Both the position numbers and the translations under genes were made by a program. The notes beneath the pieces are model-generated. The model did no database searches and was not told where the DNA came from. It saw only the letters and a list, made by a program, of their open reading frames with translations. Of a DNA stretch of 64,000 nt, positions 55,501 through 64,000 are shown one piece after another. Source of the stretch: Trichoplax sp. H2 (taxonomy: Eukaryota; Placozoa; Uniplacotomia; Trichoplacea); assembly GCA_003344405.1 (NCBI GenBank), contig NOWV01000004.1, forward strand, positions 868,001 through 932,000, written 5' to 3'. Each line of letters begins with the position of its first letter. Positions within the stretch are counted from its first letter, which is position 1.

Positions 55501-58500
55501 CAGCAAATTTGGGGGATTTATCAGCAATATAAATGTACAAAGTAGAATACATATGTATCTATATGCTAGCAATATTTCACTTTTCATACTTCTCTTACTA
55601 CGTTTTATGTTTACTTGCTAATCAGAGATAAATAGTGTCGCTTGCACTTCATTGATTTCTGTTTTTATGATATTTTAATTGGTAAATACACATAGATATA
55701 CAAAATTTAGGGCATTGCTCGCATATCGGTTCGCTTCGATATTTCATTATTTGAAATGCTTATCCAGGACTGTATTTCGCCCGACATAAAAGCTTTTTGC
55801 TTTTAGTGTATATGACTAGTGAATGAGATAGATGTTATTTGCAATTAATAACGAATTACTTGATTGAATTTAAAGACTGTATCCATAATAAATTCAGCTA
55901 CTCTCAAAAAAGCAGTTATTTGTATCCCTTTTTACTATAACTATGACAATGCAAAAGCTATGAAATTAGTTAAATTATTTTGATCTTACTTTAAAGTTAT
56001 AATCCATCACATTCGATATCCCACCAACAATTCACTGTTCTGTTAAGCAATACCGCATAAAAACTGATTTACAATGGATCATCTAACTGAGTATCATTAT
56101 TTCTAAAGGTTCCAAATTTAAGCAGGATATATATCCTAACCCAGGTAAATAACAGACATACAATAAGCCAAAATGTTAACTTTTTGCCTTTAAGTTAATA
56201 GCGAAGTAATGTTTCTGACATCGAAGCAATTTAGCGTACCATAAATAAGGTATTCAAAAGTTTTCCTTCGGTAACTACTGATCACTGTAGTAGTTTTTAT
56301 AACAAAATTCTATATCACTGGTAAAACATAGCGAAGGTACAGTATTATTAATATTACATAGTATATCTAGTTAATTATAACTGATAGTCGCGGTCATACA
56401 ACTTTTTCGTAGCAAAGAACATGAAAGCCACCCTAAAAAGATTACTTTATGCAAAATCACACTCTATTTTCTGAACTTTACTATAAAGTATAGTATCATA
56501 CTACAATTACCTTTATAGCTTTTTAAGATTTAATATTAGTTCTTATATATTCTCACATATAAGGTTATATATAATTCACTATGCTACAATGAATGTAATT
56601 CATAAATTCAAATAATCTGATGGTTTTACATGTTATAGATTTTAAGATACGATGCTTTTTGTTCGGATAAAGGGTCCGCTTGACCATACAGCTGCTAGTT
56701 TTTGGCAAATGGTATGGGAACAGAACAGTAGAGGAATCGTAATGTTAAACAAGCTAACCGAAAATGGATCTGTAAGTTCTTATCTGTTCTCACATTACTC
56801 AAAAGTAGAATATATTGTATGTTAGAAAATAGAACAAAAACGTGGTAGCATTTACAGATAATCATAGTCCAGCGCTGACGATTTAGGGACTTTACAGTAG
56901 ATAGCCAATCCTTAACGATGGTTACTGTAGCCTTAATTAATCTTTCTAGTCAACATACTGCTCTAATTTTGAATTAAATAATCCTGCAGTATGTTCTTAC
57001 TCATACGATATTTACATCGTATTTTCGTAAATGACAAAATGCCAATTCAATTCTACCTTTAGATTAAGTGTTACCAATACTGGCCGTTGCATAAAAATCA
57101 GCCCCTACGTTTTAGAAATCACTTTCAAGTGACTTTAACTGAAGAGATATATGAGAGTGACGATTGCATCATTCGACAGCTTAACCTTGTAAACGAAAAG
57201 GTTAGATTCCATTTGGGTCAATACTTATTTTACTATTTGTACACAGTGCACTTTCTATTTAGATAATTTGTAATTCAACTTAATTTATAAGAGCATCATA
57301 AATTTTTCTTCCAGGATAGCGAGTCAAGAACTATTTTTCAGTATCATTTTACGTCCTGGCCCGATTTTGGCGTTCCAAGATCTCCTGCTTCATTTTATGA
57401 ATTTGTGGATCGTATCAGAAATTCTGAGAGCCATAGCACAGAATATGGTCCACTCATTAGTCATTGCAGGTAGCATCACTAGCGTATGAATTAATTGATT
57501 TTCCCATGATACTAAAGATTTAATTTCCAAATCATTAATCATACCACTAATCTACTTATATAGCGCTGGAATTGGTCGTTCAGGAACTTATTGTCTAGTC
57601 AACTTATGCCTTTTACAAGTACGTAGTTTAGCAACTTATTTTACCTTTAGTAAATGCTATACTTCAATTTATAGTGAGGTAATTACATAATTATTTTGCA
57701 TTTAATTGCCGATTATGTCGCTACAGATTCAAGAAAATGAGGATTTGTTAGTACAACCAAAGGAGATCTTAATTGATATGAGAAAGTGTAGGAAAGGCTT
57801 AGTGCAAACACAAGAACAGTTACGCTTTGCGTATGAAGTCACTCTTTATGGCGCGTTTAAAATCCTAAGACATGATAAGATTTCCTGTTCAATAAATTTT
57901 GATATTAGTAATGATAATCTTAAACGTAACATCAAGAAGGTATCAACATCTGCAGCACCTTCCAAGCCGAAGAGGAGTAGATCAACTCTTCGTACTACAA
58001 CAAATGACTCTATAACCGTTTATAATAGTAATACTAGTACTAAAGATCAATCCGTAGATCTAAGGTAATTTGAACATTAATGTATGTGCTAAATTGCGTT
58101 TTTTTACTGAAATTAAAATTTCTATAATTTTATATACAGAAATTCTTCAAATTCAGCGAGTGAATCGAATAACAATTCTCCAGAAGATACATCTGGGTAA
58201 AATTTGTTTCTGTTCATCAAAGTTGACGTATTGCTGTTATCTTAATCAGGACTATCAGATATATTGATTACTATACCGTATTATACATATTTCGCATGCT
58301 ATACCAGTCAATCCTTACGACATAGAAGCTATAAGGAGAAGCAAGAAAAGACCGCAACTTTAGTTGCCGAAATTAAGAAGAAAGTTGTTAAAAATGAGCG
58401 ACGAAGTTTTCTTTTGCGTTACTTATATCGTGCTGGTTTGCCTATATCAATCCTTTTAGTTATATCCATTGCTATCTACAAATATTTCATACATTGTTGA
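52598..58500 (+). CDS. PTPN1: ER tail-anchored protein tyrosine phosphatase, PTPN1/PTPN2 type
   Basis: Non-receptor tyrosine phosphatase of the PTP1B/TC-PTP class, which dephosphorylates receptor kinases and JAK-pathway proteins from the ER surface. Eleven exons fit: 52598-52654, 53852-53948, 55328-55389, 56109-56144, 56673-56771, 57063-57200, 57315-57469, 57564-57618, 57727-58064, 58140-58196 and 58308-58500, 1287 nt or 428 aa (PTP1B is 435). Motifs: NGWVELY, KKNRYNNV (the pTyr loop Tyr), GENDYINASFV, YILTQGPL, FWQMVWEQ, the WPD loop FTSWPDFGVP (D180), the P-loop HCSAGIGRSG (C214, R220) and VQTQEQLRF (the Q loop). Catalytic numbering is offset by one from PTP1B. A basic, low-complexity linker leads to a C-terminal hydrophobic anchor (LPISILLVISIAIY). 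All catalytic residues are present. A single gene may stand for both vertebrate paralogues. Confidence 0.95.
52655..53851. other. PTPN1-like intron 1
   Basis: 1.2 kb. It contains two open stretches (52733-52867, 53586-53828) that match no phosphatase segment, and a short GTAC patch near 53056-53072. I treat it as intronic. Confidence 0.55.
53949..55327. other. PTPN1-like intron 2
   Basis: 1.4 kb of AT-rich DNA with a standard GTAAGC donor. Nothing recognisable is inside. Confidence 0.55.
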
Positions 58501-59626
58501 AATCTTTCATTATAATTAATACACATAAAGCATTATTTGTATTAACAGTATGATAATCGATTTACTTTATACAATACATTTGATAATATTCCTTTTATCT
58601 ATGATTGCTGTGTTTCATAGAAATATCACTTGATGTCAGCAGGATACAATTTCTAAATGCGTTACCGCTAGGTTATCGCCATTGAAATATACGTATGACC
58701 TCACTCTTTCCATTATACAAATTTAAGTTCTTTCATTTTGAGCTAATATAATGAAGATATTAAATAATTAAGTAACTGGTAAAAGCAGAAATTTTATAGT
58801 ATTAACTAAGGTATAACTGTTGTGGCATTTGAGCTTTAGTGATTTGTAAACATCACATGAATATGTGTAGCAACTCCTAAATCCTTATTGTATTATGAAT
58901 ACTTTCTTAGAATGTGAAGCTTACACTCTAATTTGTACGAGAATACTTTAAGACAGCCTCTGATTAATTACGTATTGAAATCAATTTCATTTTTAATGTG
59001 GTATCGTTTATATTATGGTATATCAGTATCACGATTTCCTAAGTTCTCTATTTCAGGTCTTGTAGGTATGCTACACCATTGTAAAATTTACTACAGTTAC
59101 TATTACATTCTTGATACTAGGTGTCCGCGATACATGAGTTACCTCAAATAAACAATGACACTACAATACTGAAAGCTGGACACAGAGAGGCAACGATCTT
59201 TATAAGCATATTAACGGTTCGAAGATTGGTGCAAGAATAACTATTTTATATATCGATAATCTACAGCGTCGTCATAATAATGACTAACGATTTACCTAAT
59301 ATCAATTCATGTCTTTTCTGATACTTCTGAGAAAACTAGCTTATAACTGATTAGACTGTTTTATTTATTACAAAAGTCATTACTAATTTTGCTTATTGTG
59401 TGCAAAGACTAAATGAGAGCTTCAATGTTAAAATGCTGCAATAAAATTGATTGGATTGAAATACGTTATTTTATTCGAATACTATCCACTTTAATACATG
59501 ATAACATCAAAGGAAAATGGCTACTTCAAAGTAAAATAATAACCAGACGACACATATTATTGATAAGATCATTACAATTAAATAAACGTGAAATGATACT
59601 GTGAAGTGTGTCAATAGCGTTTAAGC
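58501..59626. other. Convergent 3' intergenic region, PTPN1-like to PEPCK
   Basis: 1.1 kb, AT-rich, between facing stop codons. Short open frames at 58933-59151 and 59413-59604 have no recognisable product. Confidence 0.5.
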
Positions 59627-62177
59627 CTATTGCAGTCTCACACGTAAATTATCCAATTCCTGCTTGATAAATACAGGTAGATCATCAGCTACTTGCTCTT
59701 CAAAATATTTTTCAACATCAACAGTTTCTTGTAACCATTCATCTCTTGGAGTACTCATTAGTTCGCCCATGTCAACCCCATGAAGGCCATCAGTGTTAAT
59801 AGAATCTGCCTTGGGAACGTAACCAATAGGACGAGCCTCTGCAACATCTTCGCCTTCAGTGCGACGAAATATCCATTCCAAAACACGTGCATTTTCGCCA
59901 AAACCAGGCCAAAGGAATTTATCATTATGTTTTCTAAACCAGTTGACGTGAAATATTTTAGGCATTTTTGCATTCGGCTTATCTTGCATACTCAGCCAAT
60001 GTTCAAGATATCGTCCAAAATTATAGCCTAAGAACGGCCTCATGGCAAAAGGGTCATGCATAACTTCTTTACCTTTATGTTCAGCAGCAGCAGTGGCTTC
60101 AGACCTCATAGAAGCTCCCACAAAAATGCCATGTTGCCAGCTGAATGATTCATAGACAAGAGGAACAGTAATAGGACGACGACCTCCAAATAAAATAGCA
60201 TCAATAGGTACACCTGCTGTACTCTCCCATTCCGGATCCATGATAGGACATTGCTGAGAAGGTGTACAAAAACGAGAATTGGGGTGAGCTGCATTAGTTT
60301 TCATAGTGCGATTCCACTTATTTCCCAACCAATCAGTGCATTCTGTCTCATCAGAGATCTGATCTTCGAGGCCTTCCCAATAGAAACCACCATCGCTAGT
60401 TTCTGCTACGTTTGTGAATATCGTATTGCGTTCGATGGTTTTCATAGCATTAGGGTTTGTTGCCATGGAAGTACCAGGTGCAACACCAAAAAATCCAGCC
60501 TCTGGATTTATTGCACGTAGTTTCCCTTCGCTATCGAATTTCATCCATGCAATATCGTCTCCTACGCATTCAACCTTCCATCCAGGTAGACTAGGTAACA
60601 TCATTGCCAAGTTGGTTTTGCCGCAAGCGCTAGGAAAAGCAGCTGCAAAATACTTTTTAACTCCATTTGGATTAGTTATTCCCAAAATCTAAAACCCAAA
60701 TAAAATGTATATTTTTATGATGTTTATAATTTGATACTAGTAACAATGATGTACCAGCATATGCTCGGCAAGCCATCCTTCCCTTCTGGCTATGGACGAT
60801 GCAATACGTAGTGCAAAGCACTTTTTACCAAGCAGCGAATTACCTCCATATCCACTTCCAAATGATGCAATCATATTTCTATCAGGGAAGTGAGATACGA
60901 TCGTCGCTGCAGGATTACAAGGCCAAACATATTTGCTTGGAGCTTTCAGAGGCAAAGGCTGGCCAACAGAATGTAAACATTTCACGAAATCGTCTTGACC
61001 TAACTGTTCTAAGACATTTTGGCCCATTCTGGTCATGATTCGCATACTCGCGACAACATAGGCGGAATCTGTCAATTGTATTCCAATTTTCGATAAGGGT
61101 GATCCAACTGGTCCCATGCTAAACGGAATAACATACATTGTTCGCCCTAAAAAACCAATTATCAACATATTATGATACCAAATCACATCGAACTAGTTAA
61201 AATTTTCTATATAAATAGTTACGTCATTCCTATTTTAGCTAAAAATATAAATGTTACAGTTTATGGAATTTATAACAATTATATCCAACAACAGTAAATT
61301 ACTGTTTTTAAACAACAATTGGTTGACTTTTAGATATGTAAAATTCTACACTGGCTGTTAAAGCAGGTGTTGCAGTTAATGGAATTTATAACAATATAAA
61401 TATAACTAACAACAGTAAGTTACTGTTAAACAACAATTGATAGGCTTTACACATGCAAAAATTGTGCACTGGCTATTAACATAAAGTACTTTTGGGTGAC
61501 CAAGAAGTATACAAAGTTTTATACGGTACTACAATGTCCAAAGTAGTCATTGTTCTACTTTAGTCTACCTTTCATACAACCGGGAAATCTTTCACCCAAT
61601 TCATTTTCCATATTTGATATGCCCATCCAATTGCCAAGTTGTTGACTAACGCCTTCTTTTAAGATAGGTACAGTTTCTCGTTTATCGTTGGTACATATAT
61701 ACGTTTTACTTTCAACCCGGGCAACATCTGCAGGGTCAGTTCGCGCTATATAACTATTATTAAAATCATTTTAAATTTCAACTGATTAATAAAACATAAT
61801 GTGATATGAATACTGTAGATAGTGGTTACATTTGTATCATAAAACTATTAATGAATGCTACAATACGTACTCCTCGCGTTATTAAAATATATATAATAAT
61901 AGCTCACCAATTTTCATACTTCGGTAACTTTTTTATCATTCCAATATTTAGCAATTGATTGATTAGTGTTGCATTTTCCTCTTCCGATCCATCGCACACG
62001 TGGATGTTATCCGGTTGACACAATTTTGCATTTTCTTCGATAAATTGGCGAATTTTTGGCGCTAACTTACTGACACCTTCGTTGGCGCTTACGGCACCGA
62101 AGGCACGAAAACTACCTCTCGTTAATATAGGTGCCTTTCGAACTAGTTTTGAGAGAGTGAGTTTATTCAATGGTTGC
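59627..62177 (-). CDS. PCK: Phosphoenolpyruvate carboxykinase (GTP), probably mitochondrial, 5' incomplete
   Basis: Converts oxaloacetate and GTP to phosphoenolpyruvate, GDP and CO2. Exons: 61908-62177, 61569-61753, 60755-61146 and 59627-60688, all phase-consistent. Motifs: [64 protein letters not shown], the nucleotide P-loop FPSACGKTN with the reactive Cys, the metal site [29 protein letters not shown], and NWFRK with [15 protein letters not shown]. The first resolved exon reads [22 protein letters not shown] before [11 protein letters not shown], basic and acid-free, as expected of a mitochondrial presequence (PCK2-like). Position 62177 follows a tttttaacag acceptor, so the ATG exon lies further upstream; an ATG at 62378 or 62381 (MATYSRRY) is a possible source, but its splice phase does not fit simply. 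Confidence 0.96.
61252..61484. repeat. Diverged tandem duplication inside a PEPCK intron
   Basis: Two copies with a period near 116 bp, starting at 61252 (tgttacagttta) and 61368 (tgttgcagttaa). They share ggaatttataacaat, aacaacagtaa, ttactgtt, aaacaacaattg and cactggct. It is intronic, between 61147 and 61568. Confidence 0.85.
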
Positions 62178-64000
62178 CTGTTAAAAAATTAAATAAATCA
62201 TCGGTTTATTGTACATCACTTTAAGGCAAGCCTCAGAGTACGGCCACTTTAGTAATAGTAACATGTTCTTCAACGTATCAAGAACGTAAATGCTTAATAT
62301 GTACAGTAGAAGGAATGTGGGTACTAACGAATAATAAAAGCAAAAAACACTGACATAGCGCCTACTATAAGTAGCCATCACATAATTTATGGATGCCAGA
62401 TGTAATGTACGTTAACCACTTTCTTTCATCGCATAAATTATTGTAATTTCTAGTGAGTCAAGAATTTTAAATATGTTACTGATGTTCAGTTCTGATAGCT
62501 GCCCAGCGACTGCACATAAAGATTTTCTTTCAGGTAATCTACAATACAGCGATCCTAATTCATAATAGTACATGTTGCATATCTCCGTTATCTTTTATTA
62601 TTATATATTCAGTACAGAATAGTGTTTACAAAAGATACTACGTATCTTGCCTATTTCCATTAACGGAATTTATTATACTTTTCTGAAGGCATAGACAGGC
62701 AATTTCTTATCTTGCTTTAATACAGTATTTTCTACTCTGTTAAACTTGGTATATTTTGGAATAACATGAATTAAAGTATTAATCAATAGAGAAAACTAAG
62801 ATACGTTATTAATTAAAAGGATTAGTTGTTCATTGAGCAGGTATTTTAGCTAGTAATTTAGAAAAAAATTATTTGTGAATTATTGCAATTGCCATAACAC
62901 CATTGTTAGCTATAATGCTGTATGTATATCGTGTTAACTGTTAATTGATGTGTGAAAACAATACAGTACTATAAATAGAATTCCTACAGTATACTGTTAT
63001 ACATCACCATTTAAAAATCAGAGGTACGAGTAAATTAGCCTTTGTACAGGAACGATAATGTATATTACACATTACAGTAGTGGACCAATAAAAAATTACC
63101 ACGGTACTGTACATACGAGTATATACTTTAATACAGTAATCGGTGTAATCTTTCAAAGTATTATTCACAGATAAGCGGTACTATTGATAAATAATAACTT
63201 GCAATATTATATTATTCTTAGGTTATCAAGATGAATACTTGTTTCCGTAATAATGAGATAAAATATGCGCTTATCAATAATCACAGCTGTGCCACATTTA
63301 AAACAGGCAAGTAGCGCGACTGATGTGATCATCCACTGTACAGTAATTGGTCTGTTGGTATTGATTTTTAATGCTATTCTTTATACATAAATGATCCCAA
63401 TTCGCAAATGACAAGTTATTAATTTAATCACTAATCATTCCTCTGCATTAAGTAAAAAAACTCCAATCGTACTCAACAATTCTGAAAATACAGGATTCAA
63501 ATATATTGCTGTAAAATGTCGTTTCTATATGAAAGTAAACTTTGACAAATGACAATTCATACAATACGGACTATACTATACTATACTATACGAGTATACG
63601 CTCAATATATAAACCATACACAATAATGTTAGGCTAAGACAATTCTATAAGTTACTTGCAAACGGTACATATGTCATTACTATTGCTGCATAATGACGAA
63701 TAAAATCAAATAGTATTCTTACTAATACAGTAACATACAGTATGTACTGGAAATATATACAGTATGCAGTATGTATGATATGTTGTTTAATTCAATACGA
63801 GCACATACAGTATATATACGGTATATCCATCCATTCAGTTCATCAGTGAATCACTGCTACAACAATCTACAAAAACATACTTTAAACGAGCTGGTGTCGT
63901 TGCTAATACTGTACTCTGCTGTAAATGATTTTAATTAACTATGATATCAATCCTAAGATCATACGCGCATAGCGTGTAAAGTTTCCCAGGGTTTCTATAG
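62178..64000. other. PEPCK upstream region
   Basis: 1.8 kb, probably holding the missing PEPCK first exon and promoter. Loose TACAGTAT/GTACTGTAC words occur at 62965-63120 and 63720-63920, and a (CTATA)4 run at 63571-63590. No other gene is seen. Confidence 0.5.
63570..63590. repeat. (CTATA)4 microsatellite
   Basis: Four uninterrupted pentamers, ctatactatactatactata. Confidence 0.85.

Overview
This looks like nuclear DNA from an early-branching animal. The window is AT-rich, has no bacterial-style operons, and its genes are cut into many short exons with GT-AG introns. The genes are metazoan: Wnt, a CXXC-TET protein, a tail-anchored PTP1B-type phosphatase, dynein light intermediate chain, NHE8, ALG8, PIGM and METTL17. 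Compact introns and this gene set suggest a placozoan such as Trichoplax, but that is an inference and not a sequence match. Most single-frame ORFs here are exon fragments or intron read-through, so I rebuilt genes by joining exons whose splice sites, reading phase and homology agree.

Layout: NHE8-type Na+/H+ exchanger (+, 263-4897, 5' end not found); a CXXC-TET homologue (-, 5949-12749); a quiet 5.6 kb region; a divergent Wnt (+, 18879-25528); a quiet 2.2 kb region; dynein light intermediate chain (-, 27792-32496); two head-to-head genes for ATP synthase subunit c (-, 34192-35876 and +, 37335-39585); PIGM (+, 40637-42471); METTL17 (-, 43724-47148, 5' end unresolved); ALG8 (+, 48212-50862); PTPN1/2-like phosphatase (+, 52598-58500); GTP-dependent PEPCK (-, 59627-62177, 5' end unresolved). 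For TET, Wnt, dynein LIC, subunit c copy A, PIGM, ALG8 and the phosphatase, the joined coding lengths are exact multiples of three.

Functionally these are mostly housekeeping genes: mitochondrial energy and translation (two subunit c genes, METTL17, PEPCK), ER glycan assembly (PIGM, ALG8), ER phosphatase signalling, organelle pH and motor transport. Two are developmental or epigenetic (Wnt, TET).

Three things stand out. The TET homologue keeps its CXXC finger and dioxygenase fold but has lost two of the three iron ligands (HxD reads H-V-N, and the distal His is Arg), so it looks like a pseudoenzyme. Clusters of a self-complementary TACAGTACTGTA-type repeat sit just 5' of nearly every housekeeping start codon I could place, and are not apparent upstream of Wnt. 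The subunit c genes form an inverted duplication with the same mature protein, diverged presequences and a perfect 26-bp hairpin almost exactly at the midpoint between their start codons.
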